Positions 46,105-59,419 of a DNA stretch of 64,000 nucleotides are shown piece after piece. Each line of letters starts with the position of its first letter. The stretch's first letter is position 1. The position numbers and the translations under genes were made by a program. The notes under the pieces were generated by a model. That model made no database searches. It saw only the letters and a list, made by a program, of their open reading frames with translations, and was not told the DNA's origin. The DNA lies in contig CM066738.1 in NCBI GenBank assembly GCA_033961575.1, forward strand, positions 101,767,478 to 101,831,477, read 5' to 3'. The stretch is from Aselliscus stoliczkanus (lineage: Eukaryota; Chordata; Mammalia; Chiroptera; Hipposideridae).

Positions 46105-48259
46105 AAGATGTGTGATTTCTTCTTGTATGTGTACCTAACAAAGCATGTCAAACACTACTGAATTTGGAATATAAATGTTTGTTAGGTATCAACAGATGAA
46201 TTCTTGCAGATCATGACTGTGTCTGCCCCCAATTTCTACTTGTCTCCTAGGTTATTACATTGCTTGAATTAATAGGTGAACATTATCAAAGACAGGTTGA
46301 TGTCTTAGAAAACACAGTTAATTAAAATTCATAATTCAACTGATCTGATTATTTATTAGGGGACACTGGGGATTATAATAGACATCAAAGAAGCATGTTG
46401 AGGTATTTGCAAGAGCTCTTTCGGATTAGGAGTGTGGGAGATAAAACCAGTAAGTGACTTTGGAGTCATGAGCCAATCTTTTCATCTCGGTGTCTTAGTT
46501 TCCTCCTTTGAAAAATGGAAATATCTCTTGCCAAACCCATTGTATAAGGATTTTGAGAGAATATAATGAGAAAGACCTTTGAGCATGATAAGAACCATAC
46601 CTATGCAAATGTTTTAAAAATTGTTAAAAATAATATTTTTGTAAATACAATATATTTGTTATTATTATACTTATGTTTTCAAGGCTTTTATGCAAAAGTT
46701 AGCATTAGAAGAGTTTTTGAAAATTTGCCATTAATGAAAAGGCAAGATTTGCTGCAATCATATGAGTTGGTTAAACAAGATATTTGTAGTTAAATATTTT
46801 AAACTATACTTCTAGATTAAGACTATCAATGGTACTTGCTAATTATGGAATTTTATGGAATTAAAATATGCTGCCTCATTCTTGATTGCAAATTAGTAAT
46901 AGAAAGTAATTGTCCATGTTTTCATTTCTGAAGTAGAAATATCTCTTTTTGGCCATGCATCTGTGAGGACTTAGTACATTTTGTTTTTCTAATTCATGAA
47001 GCAAGTCCCTAGCTTATAAATGGATTTGGTTCCAAAAGTACATTTTAAGTAAGTTTTTTGGAACAGAGAAAATCCTTTTCTTCTTCCAATTAAAAAAAGA
47101 AAAAGCAAGCAAGCAAGAAAGAAGCAAGCCCCGCATGCTCAGCGATTTTCTACTTTTTTACCTTTGCTCATATTTTCCCACCTGCCTAGAATGAGTTTGA
47201 ATTCTACACATTCGTCAAGGCCCAAGACAGAGAGCCCTTTGATAGCAGAGACCATATCATGTTCATTTGTTTTCCAGCCCACTGGGACCATCTTTTCCTT
47301 TCATGTGCAAATGTCATAGCCAAGCGCCCCCAACAGGACTAAGGGGTCTCTCACTCTGAAGGTTCCGGGGTGGGGTGGGGTGGGGGGAGTCTTTGGTTTT
47401 GGCTGTTCCTTGTTCTTCTCTTTCCTGCTCCTCTATATTGCTCTGCAGGTTTCCTCTGAACACTGGCCCAGCACCAAAGTTATCCAAGAAGAGGCTGTAG
47501 AGAATGAACAAATGTTAGTGACCAGAACACTTTGCAGAAGAGGGGTATTTAAATTAGGTGTCAAAATACCTGCTTGTGGAGGCCACCGGCCATGTCTGTC
47601 ACAGGGTATCTGCCACGATCTCTTCATGTCCATCTTCCTTTGCTTTGGTGTCCCTGAGACCCACTCTTCTTTTCCCTATGGAAATTGCCCGTGATCTTGC
47701 CTTTGGTTGTCAAAGTCCAAGCCCAACATCCCTTCTTCCTTCTTCTGGTGTATTCATAAACCGATAAACAAACAAGAAAAATATCACTTGACATAATTTC
47801 TCAGAGATCTGCCATCCATATATCCCCATTAATTTACACAGTGAAGAGACGTATTATTATTCAGAATTATTAGTGTATCTATCTGAAACTTTCGATTATT
47901 TTACCGGTGTTTACGGAGGCTTTAAAATGGTCATAAAAGGGGACTTATCGCTGCAAAACTGACAGTGCTCGCTAGAGTGACCCCTTGAGATCAAATGGGA
48001 AATTGGCTTTTCTGACCTTAGAAATCACAGGAAATAAATTGACTTCTGGCCATTTAAAACTAGCAATTTTGTCTTGATTTTATTTAGCAAGAGTTTGGAA
48101 TAACTTAACTACATTTTATCTCTAGCATATACCTAGCTGATACTATGCACTGGATTCATGTTTGATGATAAATAACTAAATGAATAAGCAATAAATGGTG
48201 TTCATCAAGCTTTTCCTAATTGTCCCTGTTGGAAGCAGCTTCACTTTGACTAACCACAG

Positions 48260-48264
<5 letters not shown>
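46105..48264. other. No gene recognised; a MIR and a possible L2 piece
   Basis: About 46425-46600 resembles a sense MIR (tttcatctcggtgtcttagt). About 47160-47290 resembles L2. A G-rich patch, ggggtggggtggggtggggg, lies at about 47366-47387. Frames in 47314-47767 overlap on both strands without family signal. Confidence 0.45.

Positions 48265-48326
<62 letters not shown>
48265..48326. repeat. (TA)n microsatellite, about 31 units
   Basis: Uninterrupted TA repeat, directly readable. Confidence 0.97.
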
Positions 48327-48331
<5 letters not shown>

Positions 48332-48589
48332 TTAACATGTTTTACCAATTTCTAACTTGTGTTACTGTTATTGGTGTCCATTTCATATTCCCTACTATAA
48401 TGTAAGTGCATTGAGAAGAGTATGCTTTTATTATTGCATATTTCATTCATATTCCAAAACTTTTCACATATTCTATAATATGTGTCTTAGGGATTAAATC
48501 CCCAGGCAGACCTGTTTATTTGTCCATCTGTCCGTCCATCCATCCATCCCTCCATCTCTTAATCAGAGAGACATAACAAGAGAGACAGT

Positions 48590-48760
48590 CTGATATACTA
48601 CTTAAGGATGCAAACCCTAGAGCCTCTGTTGCCCCTTTAATACATGTACCCATGTCATAAAGTTGTTAGAATTGAATGAGTGGATGCAGTTAAAGCACTT
48701 AGCATAGTGCAGTGTTTGTAGTAAGCACTCAGTAAACATTAACTACAATTGCTGTTACTA
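48590..48760 (+). mobile_element. MIR element
   Basis: The run gttagaattgaatgagtgga, then gttaaagcacttagcatagt and agtaagcactcagtaaacat, is the MIR 3' half in sense. Confidence 0.72.
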
Positions 48761-48796
48761 ATTCAAGATAAAAATGGGAAGTCTATATTTGTCAGG

Positions 48797-49977
48797 ACCT
48801 GTGAGGTGTTGAGGACAGAAAAGAATTAATCTTTGTCATAACAGGGTGCTCAATCTAGTGGGAGAGACAGATAAGAAAATTACACTGAGGGTGAAGCATG
48901 CTTGTGCTCACATAGAGTGTGTTATGGGCAGAGAAGTAGGACCTGTAACTGAGCCTGGGGAGGAAAGGCTGGGGTCAGAAACGTTACTGGGAAGAGTGAT
49001 TGCCAAGCCATATAATCATAGTAAAATGAACTGTAGTTAGTTAGCGGTAATAATTAGGATGCTTATTCAGTATAAACAGTTGAACCAAACAGAAAAAAAT
49101 GTAGTGAGATTAAATAAAAAGCCATCTTTCAATGAAGATTTAAAGTTGAAATTGAGGAAGTTATGGTTATATAGACCATTCTTGGTGTTTTATGTCACTT
49201 GGCAGGGCCTCAGGTGTGACACAATCCAGAAAAAGGACCGTGTGTGAATAGGGTACAAAGTTGGGTATAATCAGAACCCACACCCATAATACTCATTCAT
49301 GGCTAGACCTCCTCCAGTTTCACAGAGCCGGGACTAAACCAGTTACTTGAACGAAGCCAGATGAGTGGAGGGAACTCGTGATGGAAGCTGCGGCTCTGTA
49401 CACACAGGCACCTCAATTTAGGGGGTACACGGACTCCAGGGAGAAAGAAACCCTTTATAAGTGGACAGATCTGAGCCCCTTGGCTGAGGCACCGTACAGG
49501 CCTGGCAGAACCCGGCTGTTCAGCAACAGGATTTTATAATTGAAGGAGGGGCTGCAGGCATAGACAGATAGAGTCAACAATTCTCTAATTACCGAGTATG
49601 CAAAGAATAAAAGGTAAAGAAAGAGGCCCCCAGAAATCCTCCATATTTAACATGTATATAATGAATTCATTTTTTTCCACTCCTTTTCCTAATCAGCCCT
49701 ACTTCCTAGTATCTTTAGTTTGGGTCGTGTCACTGTTATCTCTACATTGGTTGTCTATAATATCTATCCATACTGTTGTCATCCTTGATTTGTGATTTTT
49801 GACCAACCTGCCATGAAGGCTTAGGGATTGTGCCACTTAGAAATCTCTCAAAAGCACATTTTCTCCAACACATCACATCATTTGCGCTGGTGCAGTCTCT
49901 GACTGCATGGCACTGCAAAAGCTTTCCTACAGATGTCTCCATCATTTCAGTCTCTTCTCTGTCTCATGTCTGTTATA
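48797..49977. other. No gene recognised; L2 tail at about 48797-48960
   Basis: The start resembles an antisense L2 end (ctcaatctagtgggagagac). A mid-GC patch at 49270-49560 is unassigned. Confidence 0.4.
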
Positions 49978-50215
49978 CAGGCCAGACGGTAAATAACTTA
50001 GGCTCTGTGGCCACATGGTCTTGTCATAACTACTCAACTCTGCCATTGTATCATGAAAGCAGATATGGACCGTATGTCAACAAATGAGCCTGGCTATGCT
50101 CCGATAGACATTTAATTATGGACACTAAAATGTGAATTTCATATAATTTTCATGTGACATGAAATATTCTTCTTCTTTTTCACTTTTAAAACCCCTTTAG
50201 AAGCATATAAACTAT
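49978..50215 (+). mobile_element. Probable hAT-type non-autonomous DNA transposon fragment
   Basis: Text such as caggccagacggtaaataac, ctactcaactctgccattgt and tttaattatggacactaaaa recalls a widespread mammalian hAT relic. The terminal repeats are not both present and I cannot give the family name. Confidence 0.5.
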
Positions 50216-50389
50216 TCCTCACTGACAGTTTGCAGAGAAACTGGGGGTGGGCCTGACTTGACCTACAGACTGTCGTGAATGACCTTTCCAACTACTGCAG
50301 AAGGAAGTTCGAATTGCTCATCAGAGCACACTAACACCTTCACTGCCTAAGTGTCTACAACCTACATTTTTATTCTCATCGCCAACCTT

Positions 50390-50775
50390 TTCCCGACTCT
50401 GATGCCCCCTCTCTTTTTGTCACACAGGTTATCATTTGTGGTTAAAAAATACTTCAAGAACTTTCACACCTCTAGGCCCTTCCACATGTTATTCTGTCAG
50501 AAAACCTCTTCTCTATAATGTGTCTAATTAGCAGATTTCCACAAGACATACGTCATGTTATAGCTTCATTATTGTGCTCACTGAATCTACAACTCAGCAG
50601 AACTTATTGCTTTTTTAATGTGTATTCCCATTGTACTTAATACCTACATATTTTTTCACTGATAGTATCACATTTTTAAAGTTTCTGTTAAAAAGTTACT
50701 TAGCTTTATTCTTCTTGGTCATGAGCTTCTTAGCACAGAGGGGAATGTTCAATAAATCTTTGCTGAATAAATGGA
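50390..50775 (+). mobile_element. L2 LINE 3' fragment
   Basis: The run tacctacatattttttcact, then gagcttcttagcacagaggg and atgttcaataaatctttgct, matches the end of L2 in sense. Confidence 0.6.
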
Positions 50776-51694
50776 TGACTCATATTATCTATTGTTGTTA
50801 GGTTGACATTACCATCCTTATTTTATTTCCCATATTATGTATGGAAAAAACCAATAATTTACATAATCATATGTCACAACAAACTCAGAAATTATTCTGT
50901 GTTTTTTTTTTTCTAGCTCAGTAAACTTTGTCATAGTTCTTTTTTTTTTTCCTGAGGATTTCATCTTATTCTTGCCTGATCTTTCTTGGAAAATATATTC
51001 CTCTAGCTCAGTATGTCTGGTATGCATAAAATCAGCCTTACACAGAAAATCAAGAACTCTCTGAAATTGTGAGTTGAAGACTCCTGAGAATTATCTCCAA
51101 ATTTTTCCATTACCTGCTGGTTGGTGTCTTACATTTCATACTAGCATAGTCATCATTTTAACTAGAGTTTTGTTGTTTATTCCCCTGAAATTGGGCTAGT
51201 AAAAGGAAGATATCTGAGACAAGTAACACACTCATCTTCTAATAATCATGCACACTTTAGTATGAACTAGAGAGAGAGAAAAAGGTGTTCCATGTGGAGA
51301 ATTTTAAATATATGGAAATTCTAAACGTTTCCAGGGTTGGATCAAGACCATTTTCTTGATGATAATCATACTATCAAATCATGTTGAGAGCATCTCTGTA
51401 GAATAATAGATTATAATGGTGTTCTATCTCTTCAACATACAGTATCCCTGAATACTAAAAGTCTTAGAATAAATTTGCATATAATTTTCTTCATGTAACA
51501 GAATGTGGTAACTATCATGTAAGATGAACCCTATAATTACTAATAACGCTTTTTTATGAAAAACGTTCCTCTATCAATTTCCCTGGTCACTTTGGAAATG
51601 ATTAATTATTTTGGAAGCTGCTATATTCAGTGTTAGGCTCTTTGTTGTCTATGAAATTTAGACATTTGGAATATAATGTTATGGAACTCTGGCT
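50776..51694. other. No gene recognised
   Basis: Unassigned AT-rich sequence. Confidence 0.4.
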
Positions 51695-52240
51695 CTTATT
51701 TAAATCTTCTGTTTTACCTGTCTTCCTTTGACACTGCACCAGCAGGCGATGTGCAGAGTGGGTGGTCACAGCCTTATTACTGCTAGGTGGGCGTGGAGGC
51801 CCGGATTCACTACTTGGTCTCCAATGGCATGAGGGGCTAGGGGTAGGATGGGAACTGGGTCTCTTCATTACTGCTGGACAGGTCTGGGAGTTCTGCCTCT
51901 GCACTGGGCCTCAGCTGGTATCACCTTGACTGGGAGGCAGGGGTGCATGTGGAGAGTGATGGGAGAGGGACTGGCCTCATTATTGCTGGGTGTGGGGGAT
52001 GTCTTATCCCTCCACTAGGCTTCTTTGACACCACCCCAGTAGTGGGAAGCATTACTCATTTTTGCTGGGTATTGTTTGGAGGTAGGAGTGGGGTGATTGT
52101 CTAAAAGTTTTCTTTCTTGTTAGGCTGCCCCTTTTTTGGCATGTTGGCTTAAGAGAGCAGGCTTTTGGTGAGATTTTTAAATGTCTAAGCTCAATGATAT
52201 TTCTGGGTTGTTGGCTTTTCCAGCTCCAAGTCTGGGATAT
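51695..52240 (+). repeat. Degenerate repeat with attactgctggg-type units, possibly L1-derived
   Basis: Variants of attactgctggg start near 51775, 51868, 51980 and 52056, each followed by G-rich then C-rich text. This resembles the repeated region upstream of some L1M 3' UTRs. Assignment uncertain. A 100-codon minus frame (51602-51904) is fortuitous. Confidence 0.4.
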
Positions 52241-54009
52241 ATGAGATAAAAAATAGCCCCAGAGAGCTCACCAGTGTGTCATTTCTTGGGATCCAAGGTC
52301 CCTAGCTGGTCTGATGTCCTCTCTCCACCTTTCAGAGTCTTATGTTTGTTATATGTATAAAATACCCAGTTTTCAGTTGTACTTAGTGAAAGGAATAGGG
52401 AAAGGTACTTCTTACTCTATCTTTTCATAAGTAGACATCAGGGAACCCAGAATTCTAACTAATGTGAAAATACTTCTGAATATTCAAAGTTTGTACACAT
52501 TTCCAGAAAATGTGAATCAAATTCCTCAAATAAACAGTAAAAATTTTTTTATTCCAACTTGTGATATAGATCTATTATATCGCAGAGGTAGAAGAGAAAA
52601 CACCTTCCAAATTTATCATATAGAAAACACTTTCCAAATTTCTCATACAGCAAGTTGATACTACAGTATCTTAAAAATAATTTTATCATTTTATCATCAC
52701 ATCGTATAAAATCTCTTTAGTGTTTTACACCCCAGCTGAATAGAAAATATATCTTTGAGATCTTTCATCAATGTGTGATGAAAATATCAAGATAGATAGA
52801 CTTTTTGCTCTTCAACCAGTAGCCTAAGAATAAACCAAGACAAAATTTTTATAAGAATAAATCAGCAAATTTAACACAATAATTAAATTACAATGGAGAC
52901 ACATGACAAGTTTTCAGCATATTTCATGTCATAGCATTTTGGATCTTAAGTTCAAATATATGTACAAATAAATACTAAGTATTTATCAACCAACAACAGC
53001 TCTATTGGATGTTATACGATCCTAGATAAGCATTTGTTGTATCTACTCTCCTGGGCTTTTAGGTCATCCTTTTAATGTCTGTGGTACATTAGGGTTTGGG
53101 AAATTGCCTGTAGCTATGGAAAAAATCTTCGAGTTATAGTGCCAAATGATCTGTGTCGGAGCCAATCTCCCATTTGGTTGAAGTGTCAATATATCACTGT
53201 GTAAAACTAAGGCAGATTGTTTTATATATCGGGTCTGGAGGAGTTATGCTAGTGTACCTTAGGGAGGTTTTGATTATATCAGTAGTTATACCAACTGCTC
53301 ATGACCATAGCTGTCTTGGGCATTCCAGTAAGAATGTTAGAAATTAATCTTGTAGCAGAAATTCAGTGGATCAAACGAAATTGCTGTTTATGAGTCTCAA
53401 AATGTAAAAGGAAAAAAAAAAATAAGAAAGGAAAGGAGAATACCTTCCTGGGTAAATTCCCTGACAGCCCGGTCAACAAAGTGTAAAAATTTTTTGAAAC
53501 TAATCCCTTATCAGCTCTATAGACATGGTATGGTGCATGAGTTTTGGTGGACATGTTTTCATGTTGTCTTTTAAAAGCAAAAATAAAACTAGCCCCTTTT
53601 GGCCACTGTTAACTTCCTCTGCGAGGCTATTAAAGTGCTAGCAACAGATGCATTTTTAACATGTACTGACTGAAATCCCAAAGAATAGCAAGTGCTCATT
53701 TTATGAGGCTTTCGTTGATGGCATGTTTATGTTACAAACTAGAGCTTTTGCCTGACGTGGATTCATTGTAAATCTATACCATGGAAAAAAAACCCAAACC
53801 AGATACCACTGGAAAACACATTGAGGAAGTCAGTGCTCATATTTATGGTTTCTCTTTTTATTACTAGTCAGTACACTAAAGCACATTGTTCAGAAAGAGT
53901 AGATTGTCAAAGAGAATGGATTAAAAGACATTTATATGTCTCCTTTTAGCATTGGTAGGTTAACTCTGAAATCATATGATTTCATGAAATTGATTACTGT
54001 TTTAATCTC
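52241..54009. other. No gene recognised
   Basis: Unassigned. A 27-bp near-repeat, accttccaaatttatcatat versus actttccaaatttctcatac, lies at 52600-52650. Confidence 0.4.
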
Positions 54010-54175
54010 TTTTTGAATTTTGATTTAAAAAAATTGAGATATAGTTGACATGTGACATTGTATTAGTTTTAGGTATACAACATAATAATTTGATAATTGC
54101 ATATATTGCAAAATGATTACCACAATAAATTTAGTTAACATCCATCATCCATCACCACACGATAGTTACATTTTT
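54010..54175 (-). mobile_element. Old L1 3'-end fragment
   Basis: The run aaaaattgagatatagttga, then tattagttttaggtatacaa, is antisense to the same L1 3' end type as 15722-15898. Confidence 0.72.
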
Positions 54176-54901
54176 TTTTCTTGTTATGAGACCTTTTAAG
54201 ATTTACATTACAGAAATATATTGGGCTTTTTGGTTTCTAATCACTTTTATCATAAATATGCATTAAAATGAACATCCTCCATTGCAGCAGATCTTCAGGT
54301 TTTAAAGGTAGGTTGCCAAGTCACTTGAAACAAAGTCTTTTGAATGAAATATAATATTTGAAAATCATATTATAGCTTAAATATTAGGAGCTGGAATACT
54401 GGAGGCTAATCACTAAGCCAGTTTCCTGCTTTTGTGTTGTATTATGTAAAAGTTATTCCATTTTATACATGACGGCATTGATTGACTCTTTGGGTTTTTG
54501 TGATGAGTTAATTGTCAGCCATTCCACTGAAGGTGTGTGGAATGCCTGCCTTCTCTTGGGGTTTGGAAGCACTTGCTTTCTTAGTCTTGGGTGAACTATA
54601 GTTTATTGCTGATGGGGACTCACATCCCCCATAAACACATCTCACCAGTGTCACCACCTTCCTCGGGACACACTCAGACTCTCTTTTATGGTTTGTTTTT
54701 GTTTTTTTCCTGTCTCTAGCACTCAGAAACTTAAGTCCCAGGGCTTATGGAAAATGTTCTAGAATGTGTTATCTTTGAGAGTATGTCTTGAGCCATCATT
54801 TTAAAGAGATAATTGTATACTTGAAACACCAAATCTTTGACCTTTTCAAATTTTCCCTCTGTCTCCTGAGTAAGATTATGATCATGTATCTCCTAACTTT
54901 C

Positions 54902-54938
<37 letters not shown>

Positions 54939-55505
54939 CCCTCTCACTCTCTCGCTCTTTGCAAAATGCCCTGGTCCCTGACATTATTTGACTTTTTGTA
55001 ATCTTCTTTCTATTATTCTAAATAATGCTGCTTGTATATTTTACAAGTTTCCCCTGTAACTAATAGTGAATTTTGCAACAAAGAACTTGATGATATTATG
55101 TTTCAGATACTGCAATAATTTTCATTTCTCTTCTTTCAAATAAAATAATTTGATGAACACTTTTCAAATGTCAGAGTGGAAATGAAAATTTTAAAGAGAT
55201 AAATGAGAGTTAATTTCTCTGTACTCGTGATATGGCTGGACGGGGGGAGAAGTCACCTGAATAACTAAGACGGTTTAGAGAAAACAGCAAAAGGAAACTT
55301 AGCAGAGTGCCAGGAGGTCCAAAGAGGAAATGATTCACTCTGCCTGCTGAGCTTGGGAAAAGTTTCCCAGAGACAGTCCACTCTAACGCTCCCAACAGTG
55401 AGCAAATAGGGAGGAAGGGACATCCTGAGCAAAACTGGAGAAAATTGAAAGCAAATAGTTTTATCTTGACAATGGAAAATTGTGCCATGATGGGAGTAAA
55501 CCATG

Positions 55506-55554
<49 letters not shown>

Positions 55555-55734
55555 GTGATATTGGCAGACAATTTGTGGCTATGAATCTTAGGATGACTGG
55601 AAATGTAGAGAACAGACATTGGTGATTTTTTTCCCCATTGCAAAAACATAGCATTATATCAAATAAAATGAAATGATATGCATAGAGTTTAAATCCTAAT
55701 GGAATGAACATTATCACACCCTAGTAATCCCTAA
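54176..55734. other. No gene recognised; (CT)n at 54901-54956 and (TG)n at 55507-55552
   Basis: Two microsatellites are directly readable. A 150-codon minus frame (55265-55717) is held open by the (CA)n run (HTHTHT) and has no domain. Confidence 0.6.
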
Positions 55735-56640
55735 TCTGCTTGTCTTGATTACATTTCCCTCCCCTTCTCCCACAGTTAATGAGAATGCTAACCATTATTA
55801 TGTTACTCTCCCAATTACATACTCCTAAACTTCCGTGTTGCTTTTGCCTGTTTTTGAAGTTCTATACATGGAATTATTCTATGTGTAGTCTTTTGTGACT
55901 TGCTTTAATTGACAAACATTATGTTTTTGAAATTCCCTTGTAAGGATGTACGATAAAGAGTAGAGTTCTCTTGTAAAGATGTATTTAACTGTCAGAGTTT
56001 CATTAGTTGCGTAATTTTTCAGATGATGGGCAGTTGGGTTATTTCAGTTTTTTTAATGAACAATGCTTCTAAGTGTGCTCTTCTTACATATGTGCAATAG
56101 TTTATAGTATATAACAGAGAGGCTGGACAGAGGTAGATTACTCACATGTTCAATTTTGCTTGGAAATTTTTTTCCCAAGTGGTTAAGTCAATTTATACTC
56201 CTACCAGCATGGTGAGGATTTATGTTGTTTCTTATGCAAATGTACTTGGCACTAATTAACCTAACATTTTTGCCAATATGGTAAGTGTGAAATTAATTTG
56301 TGTTTTCCTGATGACCAATGATATTGAACATCTTTTCATATGGTTATTGGTCATTGGCGTTCTTCTCTGAAATTTTTAACTAATTCTTTTTATCATTTCC
56401 TGTGAGTTACTTTTTTCTTATGGATGTGCAATTATGTAGGTTTTCTGAATATTAATATTTTGCCTATTTATGTATCACAAAAATTTTCTCACAGATTGCA
56501 GTTCATATTTTCAACTTTTGTATAGTGGTCTTTTGTTTATTTTTTAGTTTGTTTGACTGTTTTTGCTTTTTGATAAGACATGTATGTTGGTTTTATATTT
56601 TAAGGTCCTTTTTACATTTTTGACATTATTCTGATGGTAC
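55735..56640 (-). mobile_element. Old antisense L1 ORF2/3' fragment
   Basis: The order agatgatgggcagttgggtt, ctcctaccagcatggtgagg, cctgatgaccaatgatattg and gtatcacaaaaattttctc follows an L1M-type ORF2 end read in antisense. Frames are destroyed. Confidence 0.7.
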
Positions 56641-58068
56641 TATCGAGTCATCAGGAGGAATTAAATCCAGAGATGAGAGACCAGTTAAAAAGCAATTACA
56701 AAAATGCAGATTATGGAGGCTGTTAAGTAAACAGTTGAAGTAGCGTTTAGTTTCTACTTTTACTAGGCTAGGAGGAAGCAAGTTGGGGTGTTATTTAGGT
56801 GGAACTGAATATGTGGGGATGAGTGTGAGCATAGAACATAGCGGTTCATGCAATACTTGATATATTAATCTAAAAACTGTCAATTCATAGGTAGTAACTA
56901 AAGCTATAGGAAAATCACCTAGAGGTGTTCAGAGTCTTGGAAGGTCTAATTTCTACAAGAACAGTGACATTGTCTGTCTTATTCTGTTTTGTCACCAGTG
57001 TCCAGCAAAATACGTGATGCATTTAAGAGCATGATAAAGAGGGAGTAGATAGCAAAGGAGAAAGCTAAGAAGTTGGGAGGATCAACAGCAAATGGTGTGG
57101 GGATGTGAATGAAGGAAATCTTCAACAGCATCAAGTGACACAATGGTGGGGGGGGCGGCGGAGGTAGTTTCAGGTGACCAGTTGGAATATATGTTGGATT
57201 TCAGTGTGTGGAGGAGTGAGAGGGTTGAGGAAGCAGGTATAGTAAGGACAATTTATGTGACATAGCGATATAAGAGAGAATATTTTGGTATCAGTTTTCC
57301 CCTGATGAAGGCACCTTGGTGCATTAGTTCAGTTCTGCCTGGGACTGTACCCATAAAAATAGAGTTATTGCTAAGTATAGACATTGTCCAAAAGAATGGA
57401 TTAGAGTGGATGGAAAATATTAATAGAAAAGGAAGGGGGCTGGGCACTAAAAAAGCAGCAAGTCAAGCAATGAAATTCCAAGGGGCAAACCTTGAGTTGG
57501 CCTGCGAAAGGTCTTTCTGTAATAGAAACTGGAGACAGCTATTTGTATGTGTAATGAGGAAAGTTCTAGAGAATAGTTTGTTAGAAGGTTCATGTTGTTT
57601 TAAGGGGCCACTGCAGAACTTCCAAGGGCATGCTTACAGTTCTTTCATGAGCCCTGGCCTCTGTGTGCTTAAGGTAGATGGTGGCTCAAGGGAACTTGTT
57701 TCTAAGTTGACCGAAGACAGTCAAGCATGACAACTGTCTAAGGTGAATGGCTTGGTAAGGATGAAGACTCACCATTTAGAACTGGCTTAAAAATTTTCAG
57801 AGAAAAACAAAACCTTCTTCCAGTAGCATCCTCTGAATTTAACTGAGTTGAGAAGGATGGGTTAGCAGGTCTCAGGGAGAGAACTAAGTTTCAGAAAATT
57901 TAAATGAGTTGCTCCAGGGCTCTGACGCTGGGAAAGTCACCCCCATGTCAGTAGAGATTTGCTCTGCCATTTACTTATATAAAACTTAGCAGGTAATTAT
58001 GCCTCAGAATCAACCTTTATTATTAGTCTTAACTAATAAGTGAGGGCTACTTTTTATAATTTATTGTG
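56641..58068. other. No gene recognised; one 141-codon plus frame
   Basis: The frame at 57305-57730 has no recognisable domain. Its surroundings include an L2-like phrase (gtgacattgtctgtcttatt, about 56964). Probably fortuitous. Confidence 0.4.
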
Positions 58069-59132
58069 TAAAGGATTTTTTTTGTGTGATTGTAATTAAA
58101 TATTAAATTTTTTTTAACTTTTTATTATTATAATTAATAGTTACAGATGTACAAAACAATGCAATAGTTATCTTTTTCACCCCTTACAAAGTGACTATCA
58201 TGTATGATGATATCATACATATCTATTACAATTCCATTGACTCCATCCCCGCACTATATTCTACATCCCATGACTATATATGTGTTAAATTATAATTGAC
58301 ATATAATATTATTCAGCGGCAGCTTCATATATACAGTGCTGAGGTCAGGCCACTACTACACCGTCCATGAAGTGGTCTCCCTGACAAGACATGAGTCCTT
58401 CTGATCCCCTAAGAAAAATATTTACAACCTTATTGATTATATTCCCTAAACTCTTCTGTCTCTGCGGTAGTATTGTAGTTATCAGTTTATGTTACTTCAT
58501 CCCTTCCCCTTCTCCCTCATGTCCACCCCCATCCCATCTAGCCCTCATCAGTTTTTCCTTTGTGTCTCTAAGACTATTTCTGTTTACATTGCTCGTTTAT
58601 TCAGTTCTTTAGATTCCACATGTAAGTGAGATCATATGGTATTTGTCTTTCTCTGACTGACTTATTTCACTTAACACAATGTTCTCTAGGTCCATCCATA
58701 TTGTTGCAAATGGTACGATTTCTTTCTTCTTTATAGCTATGTAATACTCCATTGTATTAATGTACCACAGTTTCTTAATCCAGTCATCTACTGATGGGCA
58801 TTTCGATTGTTTCCAAATCTTGGCTATTGTAAATAGTGCTGCAGTGAACATAGGGGTGCATATATTTTTTTGAATAGGTGTCTTGGGTTTTTCAGGATAA
58901 ATACCTAGGAGTGGAATTGCTGGGTCAAAAGGTAGTTCCATTTCCAGTTTTTTGAGATACCTCCATACTGGCTTCCATAGTGGCTGCACCAATCTGCAAT
59001 CCCACCAACAGTGCAGCAGTGTCCCCTTTTCCCCACATCCCCGCCAGCACTTGTTGTTTGTTGATTTATTGATGATAGCCATTCTGACCGGAGTGAGGTG
59101 GTATCTCACTGTGGTTTTTAAAGGATTTTTTT
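58069..59132 (-). mobile_element. 5'-truncated L1 with intact ORF2 C-terminus and target duplication
   Basis: The duplication taaaggattttttt is at 58069-58082 and 59119-59132. The minus-strand frame 59109-58609 (166 codons) is the uninterrupted end of ORF2: the Cys-rich motif [18 protein letters not shown] near residues 21-38, then [32 protein letters not shown] and a terminal [17 protein letters not shown]. Endonuclease and reverse transcriptase domains are absent, so it cannot move by itself. Better preserved than the other L1s here. Confidence 0.9.
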
Positions 59133-59419
59133 AAAATAAGGAGACTGTAGAAAACTTTCTACAATTATTTCCTGAACAAGTCCTTCTCTGGTTTCTGTAC
59201 TATAAATGCTGCCTCATTCTCTTTCCAGTCTCTTGTTTAGCTTTTCATGGCCTTTTTTCCAGCCTAGAGTTAAAGAAACAAGACCCATAATTGTTCAAAT
59301 ACTACAAAGAAAATGTATCTCAGATCTTGTCAATCATTTGTCAGCATCTGGCATGGATAGCTGCCCTTTTTAGATGCTGTACTGGCTTCTTGTTTTTCCT
59401 GAAACCTCAAAATTTGAGG
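59133..59419. other. No gene recognised
   Basis: Unassigned sequence. Confidence 0.4.

Noticed and set aside
47366..47387. G-rich patch as a possible quadruplex promoter element
   Set aside because: Runs of four to six G at regular spacing could fold, but there is no gene or CpG-rich context to support a regulatory call.
55265..55717. 150-codon minus-strand open frame
   Set aside because: Kept open by the (CA)n run giving HTHTHT; the flanks show no domain.
57305..57730. 141-codon plus-strand open frame
   Set aside because: No recognisable domain, no splice or start context, L2-like text nearby; length is within chance expectation.
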